Part shown: piece by piece, positions 50,438 through 61,509 of the stretch
How the letters are laid out: each line of letters begins with the position of its first letter
Numbering within the stretch: position 1 is the first letter of the stretch
Origin: Erpobdella octoculata
Taxonomy: Eukaryota; Annelida; Clitellata; Hirudinida; Erpobdellidae
Assembly: GCA_963978895.1 (NCBI GenBank)
Contig: OZ022246.1
Location: forward strand, 8,257,142-8,321,141
Length of the DNA stretch: 64,000 nucleotides
Reading direction: 5' to 3'
Program-made: the position numbers and the translations under genes
The notes under the pieces: generated by a model
Seen by the model: the letters and a program-made list of their open reading frames with translations, nothing else
Database searches by the model: none
Told to the model about the DNA's origin: nothing

Positions 50438-51009
50438 ATGCCTAACTCTTGTAGTGTTAAAAACTGCACTAATACCTGGAAAATTAATTCCGATTGTTCT
50501 TTCCATCGGCAAGTAATCTACCAGTTCAATTGCAGTAGTCATTTATTAATTGCACTTTGTTGTGTTACATTTATAAATTACATGAAAAATAGATTATAAA
50601 ATAAGTTTTAACGTTGCTATTTTAGCTTTCCAAAGTTTAATATTAAAAGGAATAAATGGATAGCGGCAGTTCGCATCTTAAATGGAGATCCATTATGGGA
50701 ACCTGTTTCTACTTCGAGGATTTGCAGCAGGCATTTTGATGCAAAATGTATTTATAACTTTGGCTTTAAAAATGGATTGCATAACGAAGCTGTGCCATGC
50801 GGAGACATGCCAGTAATTAATGTTTTGATATACATTTGCCTAACTAACATTTTGTCATATTTATTAAATTGTCATTCTATTCAATTGTCCATCTTTATTT
50901 AGTAACTTTGTTTAAATTGTTTTAGTAAGGAATCTGTTGACACAAATTCAATTCACTTAAAGTGACTAAAGCAATTTGTATTGTTAATGTATTTTAGCAT
51001 TAGTTAATT

Positions 51010-51102
<93 letters not shown>

Positions 51103-51787
51103 AAACATATACTAAAACAGAACAATTCTCAATATTTCTTATTTTAAAGCTCTCCAAAAGCCTGTCATTAGAAAGCCGTATTCCCATCGGAGGAGGATCT
51201 ACTTTAGCAGTAGGAGTTGCAAACGAACCTGTCGTGGTAATATATCTATATATATATAAATGAATGTTTGTATGTATGTATGTATATATGTATGTCCTTT
51301 ATGCATTGCTACTCCATTCATCCGATCGTAATGAAATTTTCACACAATCTTGATAGTCAAGGGGAATTAAATATAGAAAAAAAAGAAATCCGTCACAAAA
51401 TGAGCGGAGCGGTGCGGGTGAGCGAGCGGGAACTAAATATATATATATTCGGGGGTGAGTAATAAAATTCAAAATCGGTAATTGCATAATAAAATTCAAA
51501 TTTAGGTTACGTAACAACATTTGAAAGCTTCAAGCAAGATTTAGCCAAATCTATTTAATGGGCTAAAAGAAGTTAGGAAAGAATGAAAAATGAGCGCGTG
51601 CAAGAACGGAAATGAGAGATCAAGCATGAGCGAGAACGGGAGAGCAAGCGGGAACGGGAAAGCGACCGAGAACGGGAGAGCAAATGGGAGCGGAAAAGCA
51701 AACGGGATCGGGAAAGCAACCGGAGAAGGAAACCTGAGCGAGAGACAAACACTAGAAAAACCTCTAAAAACCCCGGGCACTTCGCTA

Positions 51788-51870
<83 letters not shown>

Positions 51871-52050
51871 AAGGACATAATTGCACCTGATTGTTTTTCC
51901 AAAATAATTTTTTAAAATAATTTTTAAAAAAATTATAAATAGCCTCAGACCTACCAAATGTACACAAAAAATTTCATACAAATCGGTTCAGCCGTTTCGG
52001 AGAAGTTTGAAGTCAAACACTATGACACGAGATTTTTATATAGATAGAGA

Positions 52051-52092
<42 letters not shown>

Positions 52093-53298
52093 ATATCCAT
52101 ATTATTAACTCAAGACATTTTCAAGATAACTAATTAAAAATATTGAAAAAAGTACTTTAACATTTCAAATAATATCTTTGCTTTCATTAAAGGAAAGTTG
52201 TTATTCAGACGAAAACGTTGAACCGTCACATTCATTGAAAGTTCGTATCCTGTAAAATTTAGTTGATAATATTACATGTTAATATAAATGTATAGTTATA
52301 GTTTTGTTTTATGTTTCGTTAAGTTTTTGTAATATCAATCTACATAATATGATTTGAGAAATGGCTAAATGTAATATTTCATTCAATAAAAAACTCTAAA
52401 GGTTACTTTGCCAACAAAAAATCCTACTTTTTCATCAACTCTCAGACGGAGAAGAATCAAAGTGGTAATTTAATAAAACTTTTGTATTCTATTTTCATGT
52501 TGACATTTTCTAAAATAAATTTAACACCATTCAAATTGACTTAAATAACAAGCTTCCCAAATGCCTGCCAGTCAAAGGCATAGTTTGTGCTTCAGAAGCT
52601 TCACCATCAGCAGCAACAACTGCGGCTAAACCTGCTATGGTATAAATATGAATATATTATTTACCTGGAAAATATAAAAAAAAGTGTACAATAAACTTAA
52701 TCTATTGAAGGTTCGTAAAGTTTTTTCACACGAAAGTCCAAGTGATGTCGTCAAACAGGTAAATTTATTGAAAGTGTGTATTCAACAGAATTTGATGTCA
52801 AATTAAATTTGATAATCTAATAATAAACAACATATTTTCAATAAGTTGAACTTATTTTTTCTATGATTAATTTAAAAATTAATACAAATTTCTGAAGGAT
52901 TCCCTGGCACCACCAACGAGTCCGATTTTGTCATCAACTCATAGATGGAAAAGAATAAATCTAGTTAGTTGGATTAACAATAAATATTGTTGTTTTTAAT
53001 TTGATTTATTTCTAATTAAAAGTTTTTCAAAAATGTTAAACTATAGGTTTTCTATAAAGTTAATAATGTTATTTAGGAGCACGGATACTCCCTTACACCA
53101 ACAACCCTGTCAAAGAAGTATGAGAGGTGTATGATCCGGAATGAAAACCTGAAAAAACAATTAAAAGGATCACTGGCACGTGAAAAAAGATTAAAAGTCA
53201 AATGTTCTAATTATATGGAAGAGTTGAAAAAAATGAACCTATTAAATGAAGAATTAGAGTACAAGTTATCGTTTTATAATGGTAATGTTATACTTTAG
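50438..53298 (+). CDS. THAP-domain protein with C-terminal coiled coil, nine exons
   Basis: Exons: 50438-50508, 50626-50812, 51150-51236, 52193-52240, 52402-52464, 52553-52639, 52711-52758, 52898-52963 and 53077-53298. They join in frame to 292 residues. All introns after the first are phase 0. Exons 1-2 encode a THAP zinc finger (residues 1-82): Cys5, Cys10, Cys57 and His60 (C-x4-C-x46-C-x2-H), FP at 25-26, Trp35, HF at 60-61 and the closing AVP motif at 79-81. Intron 1 is a GC-AG intron (gcaagt donor). Exons 3-5 (29, 16, 21 codons) and 6-8 (29, 16, 22 codons) are a tandem duplication. The last exon is a Lys/Glu/Leu-rich coiled coil. THAP domains bind DNA and occur in host regulators and in transposases (P element, Kolobok, ISL2EU). 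No catalytic domain follows here, which favours a host or domesticated protein. It lies directly after repeat H. Confidence 0.85.
51012..51100. repeat. (TA)n microsatellite in THAP intron 2
   Basis: Pure TA run of about 88 bp. Confidence 0.97.
51245..51788 (+). mobile_element. Complete Helitron-like element HEL-A, copy 4, in a THAP intron
   Basis: Starts TCTATATATATATAAATGAATG with A before it and ends cttcgCTAG with T after it. It holds the catccgatcgtaatgaaatt segment, gcgggtgagcgagcgggaac and a short 18-bp-type array. The 3' hairpin is damaged (the distal arm is lost). It begins 8 nt after the donor of exon 3 (51237). Confidence 0.65.
51789..52090 (-). repeat. (TA)n tracts and repeat D, copy 1
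   Basis: TA runs at 51789-51866 and 52052-52090 flank a minus-strand repeat (52044 to about 51870). This repeat reads TCTATATAAAAATCTCGTGT, then tccgaaacggctgaaccgat, then aggtgcaattatgtcc. The 5' TC after A and the 'gaaacggctgaaccgattt' text resemble Helitron 5' ends. Other copies start at 56797 and 57195. Confidence 0.65.
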
Positions 53299-54317
53299 AT
53301 TTTCAAAATTTTCTTGCGAGAATATGTCTCTATGCACACGGCCATAAACACCGTCTTTACCTGTCAACTGGGGTTGAAAGTCCTATCAAAAATAGGATCA
53401 AATGACATAATGAATCTGGGGGATCTCTTTTTTGATACGATGGATGGTGTTGACAATCGTGTATAATATAGTTAAAGATATAGTTAAAATTTATTTAAAT
53501 CTTAGACAACATATATGTAATCTCTATAACCAATTCCTTAAGAAATCAGGGGAAAAAATCTTGTAATCGATTCGTTATACTGACAGGTCAATAAATGTAA
53601 ATATAAAATATTTGTCTTGTTTTTTCTCTTCAATAATAAAAACGCTTTATGAATTTATTGCAATAAAACTGTAGTGTCATTTATTTAAATGAGATGATGA
53701 TTTATAAATCGTCACATATTATTTTAAAAAGGCTACTTTTGTTATCAATTTTGAAAATAACCAGAGATATAAAAGTTTTAACGTTCCCCTGAGACGAAAT
53801 ATCAGTCAATTTCGTAAGCGTCTTTTAAAAGTTTGACATGGATTATTGTTTTAAATTTTTTATATGTTATATAGACATATAGTATCTTCAAAATAACGCT
53901 TTATTCAATACAAAATTTTAATTACTATGACAGATATAAGGCTTTTAGCAAATGCCACAAACCAGATGCATTTGTTTACATTTAGAATATTCGAAAAATT
54001 CGTTTCATACACTAAACAGTGATTCCCTGAATTTCTTTTTGAAGTTGTGCTTTAAATCAAATTTCTATGTAACAAAATAATGGAAAATTTAATTTATTAA
54101 TTAATATTCTAATAATTTTTAATATCCCAATAACCTGATTTACCACAACTCATCTGTGCAGGATTAGAAAAATTAAAACAAGCTGTCTAAAAATATTTTT
54201 TTTTAATTTAGCCATTGGTTCCTCTGCACGATGCTAAATCTAGCTGTGGCTTATGTGTTTCTGGTCTATTAGAATCCTTGTTGAACCCATCAAATTAATA
54301 TAATAGTAGACCATGTC
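53299..54317. other. Region after the THAP gene, no further gene seen
   Basis: AT-rich, partly its 3'UTR. AATAAA-type signals occur at about 53662. Nothing else recognised. Confidence 0.35.
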
Positions 54318-54500
<183 letters not shown>

Positions 54501-54591
54501 TTTTGTTTTTCTTTTTAATTAAGTTCACATTAAGTTCACATTTTAATAATTGAAAAATAAAGCATATTTTTTAAACAAAATATCTCTTAAT

Positions 54592-55470
54592 ATGAATGAC
54601 GACGAAGATCCTGTGTCTAGAAAACGGCGTCTAGCTAAAAAAAAAAGGCAACAGAGATGTCGCGCAAGACAAACTCCACAATCAAAAGCAAAAATTCGAG
54701 TTTTAGAAGCAGAAGCTCATCAACAACGCACTGCACAAATGTCTGTTGTAGAATTGCAAATTTTTCATGCTTCTCATGCCGCATCACAACAACGTTATGT
54801 CTATCGATTTACTCCTCAACAGCTAGAAGCTCTTCACACTTCCAAAGCTGCCTCGCAACGCCATCGAGTTTTGCAAATGTCTCCCCATGAATTGCAGCTA
54901 CATCGAGCTGCTAATGCGATCTCCCAACGTTTAGCACGAGATCGTGCGGGTGAGGCAGTTCGTTACAATTGTTACGAACTGCCTCACCCGCCAGTATAAC
55001 GCCGAGGCATCGTACGACGTCGTGTGCTATGTGGGAAAGCAATTAACTTCAACGAAACTCAATTCGATCAACATGATTGTGGTGAATTTGATGTTTTATG
55101 TACTTCATGTCGATCAAGAAATTTTGCTGCAGAGCAACCATCAGATGGACTATTCACTTCATGTTGTCGAAAAGGCAAAGTAATGTTGCCAAAACCAATT
55201 GACATTCACGGTAATACACTTGAATATCCCGATTTTCTTAAAAGCCTCATGTCAGACACGGCCAATCCAGATAAACAGAATTTTCGACAACATATTCGAT
55301 CATACAACAGCGCAGTTTCTTTCGCTTCCATGGGCGCAACAATTTTTGATTTGCTTATATATAAAAAAAATTTTATGGTTATCAAATGTCATTTTGTTTT
55401 TGTTGACTATTTTTATAATAACGGGCGCCGTATTTTAAAACATCCGTCATTTTTGACGGGCTATCTCTAG
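54592..55470 (+). mobile_element. Helitron fossil: N-terminal part of Rep/helicase protein plus 3' terminus
   Basis: From ATG 54592 one frame runs to 55470 with a single TAA at 54997-54999. The first part is basic (RKRRLAKKKRQQRCRAR) followed by about three 23-residue repeats of the type QxxxxxxMSxxELQxxHAAxAxS. The second part has the conserved Helitron N-terminal region: HDCGEFDVLCTSC, FTSCCRKGKV, then HIRSYNSAVSFASMGA. After this the homology stops and the DNA passes into a Helitron 3' end: hairpin CCGTCA-tttt-TGACGG (55444-55459), 7 nt, CTAG (55467-55470), then T. The Rep catalytic motifs and the helicase are missing, so this is an internally deleted, inactive copy. The 5' end was not fixed; it probably lies in or near the TA tract. 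Confidence 0.8.
54946..54991. repeat. 46-bp near-perfect palindrome inside the Helitron ORF
   Basis: gcgggtgaggcagttcgt (54946-54963) and acgaactgcctcacccgc (54974-54991) are perfect 18-bp complements. The 10-nt centre contains acaattgt, itself a palindrome, leaving a single T-T mismatch. It lies directly before the only stop codon of the frame. Confidence 0.95.
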
Positions 55471-55749
55471 TTTTTTTTATAGATTGACTAGAGTGGTCTG
55501 AAAAATTCCATAAGGCTTTGAGTAACTGAATTGTTATTATGAATGTCTGAAATTATTAAAGATATATTCTGCATTCTAAAATACAATTTAGATGCTTTTC
55601 TTTCAGAGTAACTACAACACTTGCCTTGATAGTCTGTAAACAACTAAACTCAAGCCTACATGTTTTTGAGTGCTTCGGCTGGCTTTTTAGTCTAATTAAC
55701 TTTAAGTAAGACAGTTTAAGTTTTGTCTTAAGAAGATTTATAGTTCAAT
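55471..55749. other. Intergenic sequence, no gene seen
   Basis: AT-rich, nothing recognised. Confidence 0.35.
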
Positions 55750-55835
55750 TTTATTACACTTTTATTTAACTTGACTTGTCTGTCTGTCGTCAAATTTTGC
55801 AATCGATTCTAAACTAACATTGTATCATTAGGTGA
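55750..55835 (+). repeat. Dispersed repeat I, copy 2
   Basis: Carries cacttttatttaacttgact, ctgtctgtc and tttgcaatcgattctaaact in the order seen at 11345-11490. Confidence 0.55.
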
Positions 55836-56508
55836 GAGTAGTACTGAATGGCCACACAATTTTACACTTTTATTCAAATCAATCATACACAAAAACTATA
55901 AGTGATAGAATTAAAATATTTTCACATAATAAAAGCAAAAACATTTAAATACTAAAAGCCGCCCATTAAAACTTTTCAAATTATAACAATTTTATAAAAA
56001 ACGATAAATAACGCAACCTCTCCTAAAATTTCTGGGTGGCCACTCATGCAATTTTTATTGTTATACATAGAATTGTCGTTGACATTTTTGATAAATTCGA
56101 ACCAATTCTTTAGTATGACCAAGCTGAGAATTTGTAGCGTCAACGTTTCAAGAATTCAAAATGTTGATGATGATCTCGCTTAAGTTTGGTGGTCCTGCCA
56201 AAAGATTCAACCTGTCTGTGATCAGATTGTTTGATCAGAGATGTGATTTCTTTCTTTTTCCAGGTATTTCTTTTGAAGAGACTCACCAATAAATCGGTGG
56301 CAGGCAAATAACTTCTAATTTAAAAAAAAATTTAATAATTAAATTAACTTAACTTATTAGTGAATGGTTTGCAATTCTTCGATCTGTCTTTGTCTTAGAA
56401 AATGCTTTACAGTTCGCAAATTTGGTTTTAGTGACGCCGATTTGTCACTCTAAATAGATCGATTTCTTTATGCGTCTACTCAAGAGGAAATACTTGATAA
56501 AAATTACT

Positions 56509-56540
<32 letters not shown>
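55836..56540. other. Intergenic sequence, no gene seen
   Basis: AT-rich with a (TA)n run at 56512-56540. Confidence 0.35.
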
Positions 56541-56542
<2 letters not shown>

Positions 56543-56790
56543 GTGGGACGTGTTGGTCTAGTGGTATAGATACCGGCTTTGAGAGTCAGGACCTGGGCTC
56601 GATTCCTGGTCCGGGCACGTAATTTCCTTGAGCAAGAAACTAACTCACATGTGCTCACGTCAACTCAGCGTTATCTAGGGTTAACTTCTCATGTCTATGT
56701 AAATAGCGTGTTCTTCGAAGTTTCATATTCCAAAGGAACCTTCGTAAGCGCCTCTGACTTTATATGGCGCTATATAAATACATTCATTTC
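56541..56790 (+). mobile_element. tRNA-derived SINE
   Basis: The head starts gggacgtgttggtctagtgg, with the A-box TGGTCTAGTGG (about 56554), and has the B-box GGCTCGATTCC (about 56597), spaced as in a tRNA gene. The body is unrelated, and the tail ends ggcgctatataaatacattc, a 3' motif common to SINEs mobilised by L2/CR1-type LINEs, then cattt repeats. The CR1-like fossil at 25853-27280 shows that such LINEs were present. It is too degenerate in the acceptor stem to be a tRNA gene. Confidence 0.8.
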
Positions 56791-56796
56791 ATTTCA

Positions 56797-57008
56797 TCTC
56801 GTGTAATAGTGTTCGAGTTCAAACTCCTCCGAAACGGCTGAACCGATTTTTATTAAATTTTTTGTGTATATTTGGTAGGTCTGAGGATAGGTTGTAGGCT
56901 ATTTAGAAGTGGGAAAGCGACCGGGAGCGTGAGAGCAAGCGGGGAAGGAAACGGGAGCGAGAGAGAAAAACTATAGAAAAACCTCTAAAAAGCCCGTGCA
57001 CCCGCTAG
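56797..57008 (+). mobile_element. Repeat D copy 2 joined to a HEL-A 3' end (copy 6)
   Basis: Starts atctcgtgtaatagtgttcg, then tccgaaacggctgaaccgat. At about 56907 it switches to the HEL-A array (gggaaagcgaccgggagcgt) and ends cctctaaaaagcccgtgcac, then CTAG (57005-57008) followed by T. The 3' hairpin is damaged. Repeat D therefore can serve as the 5' part of a HEL-A-type element. Confidence 0.6.
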
Positions 57009-57050
57009 TATATATATAAAGAAAATCTACTGCCGAGCTACGCAAAAAAC

Positions 57051-57380
<330 letters not shown>

Positions 57381-57830
57381 AATGCAAGAAATAGAAATGC
57401 ATGTATATACGTACACATGTCCGGATGACACCCCGAGTCAACAAATTTTAGCCAATGAGCTACCAGCACGGACCTAATTAATATTCATTAAGACAGCTTG
57501 AAGCTAAAAAGTTTGATTTTTAATTTTTCAAAAATTAAAAAGTTAAATTTTTAAATTTAAGTTTTATTTTTATAATATGAAAAATTGATCAGGCTATCTA
57601 ATGAAGTTTTTCATATAGGAAATTGTAAAATTGAAGCTAACTGCGGTGAAATGTTTTATTTTTTAAAATTTAAAATTTATATTTTTTAATTTAAGTTTTA
57701 TTTTTATAAATGGATTAGTCAATTGATTTTTTTATTTTTACCAAAAGATCATGCGGCTATTAGGTATACCTTTTGCCAGTAGTCCAGAGACTTTCAATTG
57801 CACTCGCTAAATTTGGCCTAACCTGCGTGT
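57381..57830. other. Intergenic sequence, no gene seen
   Basis: AT-rich. Two similar segments with 'aaatttaagttttatttttataa' (57547 and 57677) suggest an old tandem duplication of about 130 bp. Confidence 0.35.
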
Positions 57831-58345
57831 CTAGATATTATATAATAAGTCTATGAGAAGAACCCTTTTAGATTTCAAATGGGCAAAATCGTTAATCATT
57901 TCTTCAAAATCTATGCTTTTTAGCACATCAGATTCTATGGACATCAGCGACAAACTGGTTAATCTCTCTCGAAGCATTGTACTTCTCAATTCATTTTTAG
58001 TTCTTTTTAATTTGGAGAAGGAGCGTTCCCCACTGCAGTTAGTTACCATCATGCTTATAAATATGCTTAAAAAGATTCTCAATGCGATTTCTATATTCGG
58101 AAATGTGTCTTCAATTTTGTTTTCTTTCAAAAGCTGATATAATTTTAATATATAATTCTTATTTTCCCTGTCAACAATTTTCAAGTATTCTGTTTAATGC
58201 AAACATTCTATTTCTAACTCTTTCTCATTAACATCTTCCTAATAAAACTCAGCAAATTTTTTGCAACTTTGTCTCAACTCTTCAGAATTCAGAGTTTTCA
58301 AGCGAAAAAATAAATCAAAACGTTTATTGATGTTCTTATACGAAC
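57831..58345 (-). pseudogene. hAT transposase C-terminal fragment (ZMYM-like type)
   Basis: The minus strand encodes a hAT dimerisation region: LRIFLSIFISMMVTNCSGER, SFSKLKRTKNELRSTM, then LTSLSLMSIESD. The pattern C-S-x-E-R-S-F-S-x-L-K-x-x-K-x-x-L-R-S-T-M is typical of the hAT group with ZMYM/TTF-type zinc fingers. Upstream coding sequence continues in the same frame to about 58345 but with two in-frame stops. No ends found. It is not related to the intact hAT at 41619. Confidence 0.8.
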
Positions 58346-58816
58346 TTAATCGCTGAGGGGGGAGCCCTATCGATCGCGGGGCCCTGGCACTTGCCCAAAG
58401 TGTCCACTGGGAAAAAGGGATCTGGCATCAACAAAAAGTTGAGAAACAATACCACACACTATTGCCACAAATGAATTTCCAAAAACTATTTGAGAAAATG
58501 TAGTGGATAGCAAATCTGGATCCAAGTTTTTCTGGAAACAATTCTATTATTGTAATAGTTTGAAAATAACTATAAAGAAATGTATTTGTATAATGAGATA
58601 GGTTGGTATGCAGACTTTGTTGTGTTCACAGACCAACAATTACTCAAAAGCACTGCAAAGCATGGAAGTGGATATTCCGCTAAGAATTTATTTAATAAAT
58701 AAAATGTAATAATAGTCACGAGTGTTCTGGAAAAATAAATGTAAATGTTATTTCTGGAATACATCTATATTTCTATATCTATTGATTGACTGTTCAACAT
58801 TACGTGCATATTAGGT
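58346..58816. other. Intergenic sequence, no gene seen
   Basis: Starts with a GC-rich ggggagccctatcgatcgcg piece (maybe more of the same decayed element); the rest is AT-rich. Confidence 0.35.
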
Positions 58817-60353
58817 CACTGGTGGATCTAGCCAATTTTTGAGGGGGGGGAGTTTGAGGCAAAATAAAAAATATTAGTACAGTTTTCAGAGCCGTAAAGG
58901 ATCTAATCTGAGGGGGTAGGGCGCCATTTGGCGGGGCTGGGGACCCCTTAAAAATTTTTTTATGTTTTTTGAAAAATAGCTAAGAATTTTAAAAAGAAAT
59001 AGGAAAAGTATTTATAATTATAATTACTCTCCTCGGTCATTAGATATTTTTAGAGGAAAAAGTGTATAAGTTTTTAAAAACATTTTTGGAAAAGTACCTA
59101 TGATATCCTATTCTCCCGCTTATCAGCTTTTTTGGAAAAAGGGTTTAGAATTAGGAGGGTTCAATTTTGAATTGTGTGGGTTTTTAAAACAGTTTGCCCT
59201 CGCGCCCGTGATTTTTCTGAAATGACTCTACTGGGGGAGGAGGAAAAAATCCATCATTCAAATAAACTTTTTAAGAAATCTTTGAAAATTATGCGGTAAT
59301 CATCTCTGTGTCCTTTGAGTGGAATTTTCTGAATTTCGGCAATTTAGTGGTCTCAACAATGGATGCAAAAGCTTTTCTATATTCAACACTTGCTATGTTT
59401 TGGTGTGTGAGTTAACATAGACATCTACGCGTGTTTTAGTTTGTTGCATTTGTGACGTGAACACTAAACCATTCTAGCCAGTAAAGTCTGAGAAATTCGT
59501 TAGAGAACGGGTTACAAGTTTACCCATTCTTTGACCATAGCACTCATGGGACACACTAAAGAACAAACAGAATGCGTACCAAGCTCCAGTTTTATCAGAA
59601 TATCTTGACATAGCGAGCCACTTGTGTTGCAGAAGATTTTCGGAATTGAGGACGAGGACCAGGACCCTATATATATTTATCTTTGAACACCTAATTTTAT
59701 ATCTACTAAGCCTACTTGACATTTAGGGACGTCATTTCGGGAAGAGGTCAGGGGGAGGGCATTGCTGGAAAGTGCAACTTAATGTGGACAAAAAAATTCC
59801 AGGGCTCCCAACTTTAAAATTCCTGGTTACGCCCACTTCCGTCTTCCCTCCTTGTCATCAGTTTTTTTATAAGAAAAATGTAGACGTTTTTGGAAAAATT
59901 TTGGAAAAGGTAGCTCGCACTATCTCCCGGCCATTAGATTTTTTAACAAGAAATGTTTAGCATTATGATAAAAAATTGGGTTCCTTCAACATTTTGCCCC
60001 AAGATGTTGCTGAAATGACGTTCCTGCTTAACATTATTTAAATACCTATCTTTTGGCTTTCACGAGCCGTTGTTACGATTTGTTTGATTTTTTAATATTT
60101 CGCGTCCAGTTTATAGGAGACTTTGGATATGTAGGCGAGAAAAATGCATGATTATTTAGCATTTTAAACATTTATTTACGCATGAAATATTTTTAGAAAC
60201 CTTTAATTTAGAAAGTGTGTCCTGGCTTGCTTTTTCATATAGTCTTTTTATTTTTTTAAATTTGGTTCCGACGAGGGAGGGGGCCAAAGTCTATTGACAA
60301 TATCTGAGGGGGGGGGGGCATGGCCGGACTGGCTCCCCCTGGATCTGCTAGTG
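58817..60353 (+). mobile_element. Non-autonomous hAT-like element with perfect 8-bp target duplication
   Basis: Left end CACTGGTGGATCTAGCC, right end (reverse complement) CACTAGCAGATCCAGGG. Identical 8-bp flanks tattaggt lie at 58809-58816 and 60354-60361. It is 1537 bp and contains a nested family F element. No transposase is recognisable. It is GC-rich near both ends with runs of G. Confidence 0.75.
59723..60026 (+). mobile_element. Family F MITE nested in the preceding element
   Basis: Left end ttagggacgtcatttcgg, right end (reverse complement) caggaacgtcatttcagc. The flanks cttgacat (59715-59722) and cttaacat (60027-60034) match at 7 of 8. 304 bp. Confidence 0.65.
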
Positions 60354-61509
60354 TATTAGGTACTGTTGTATGACACCCAATAAAAGACGATTCTTTTTTT
60401 CTGCCACTAAAACAGCTTGAAAGTTCGAAAATTTTACAAAAACGCCTATGTTTAAAATCAATTAAAAATATCAAATTATCGATCAGATGTTGAACCAACT
60501 ATTGTACCAAAGATTAAACTTGATGCGTAACCAGCCACAAAAAGTTGATTAATTTCACTGGAAAGATATCCATAATTATTGTATAATGCATAAATATAAG
60601 CTCCTTGCAGCCAGTCGCCACTTAGAAAATCAATATTTTTCATAATACCAACAATTTTTGAAGAATTATTTCAATCCAGCCATCTTTGTTTCAGTTTTTT
60701 TTATTTTATTCAGAGCGATTTTATTTTTAATTTTACCTTTCGCTAGTAAGTACACGATTAAATTAGTTAATTTGAAATATTTCAAATTCCGATCTGTAGG
60801 TGTCTTCTCTAGAGCTCAAAAAAAGTGAAAAAAAAACAAAAAAAAACAGATTATCCAAAAGCTCGAAATAAAAACATGCCATCTTCTCAACATGCCGTCC
60901 TTAAAACGTTCAACAATTCTACCTACAATTATAAATCATTTGCACCTACAGGTGTACAGGTGAGCTTGTCGGTGATGTCCAATGCACGTGCTCACACCGA
61001 AGCATACATTTTCTCGAACAGTTAGTCCAAATGTATTCTTAAAGAAGTGTTAAAGTTTATCGGTCACAAAGGATGTGATTTTGTGAGGTTTAAAAACGTT
61101 ATTAGGTAATTTATAGATTTGCTTGTTCACCTGAATATCTTCAAAAGAGAATACCTGAAATTTTCAGCATTTCTACATTTATTACTCACGTATCGTGAAC
61201 GTTTCATTGTGATTTAAATAACTTCAGTTGAGCAGCGTTCGTTAAAAAATCTCTCATTGAAATTACTATTTCTTATGAATATTTATTACAATCAGCCCAC
61301 TCGTCTTAGCCAATGAGGATCCTAGGTACACCTCTCAGGTATGCCGATGCCAATTCGTTGCTGTGGTTACCTGGCTGTCGAGCTTGTTGGCGCGTGAAGT
61401 TTTCCGCTTATCTGACTTAATGAGACAAGAATTCTCAACTTTTTTGGAGAGAAATCGATTAATTATAAACTTTTACACGGAATTGAATGCAAATTAGTTA
61501 ATTTGTTAT
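60354..61509. other. Region upstream of the immunoglobulin-superfamily gene
   Basis: No repeat recognised. An ATG at about 60876 opens 28 codons ending CAG/GTGAGC (about 60960), a strong donor. It could be an upstream exon or a 5'UTR exon of the next gene, but the next exon has its own start and signal peptide, so this is unproven. Confidence 0.35.

Noticed and set aside
56541..56620. Functional tRNA gene
   Set aside because: Good A- and B-boxes, but the acceptor stem does not pair and the SINE body and tail follow. It is called a SINE.
60876..60960. Coding exon upstream of the immunoglobulin gene
   Set aside because: It has an ATG and a strong donor, but the following exon carries its own start and signal peptide. 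No evidence of joining.
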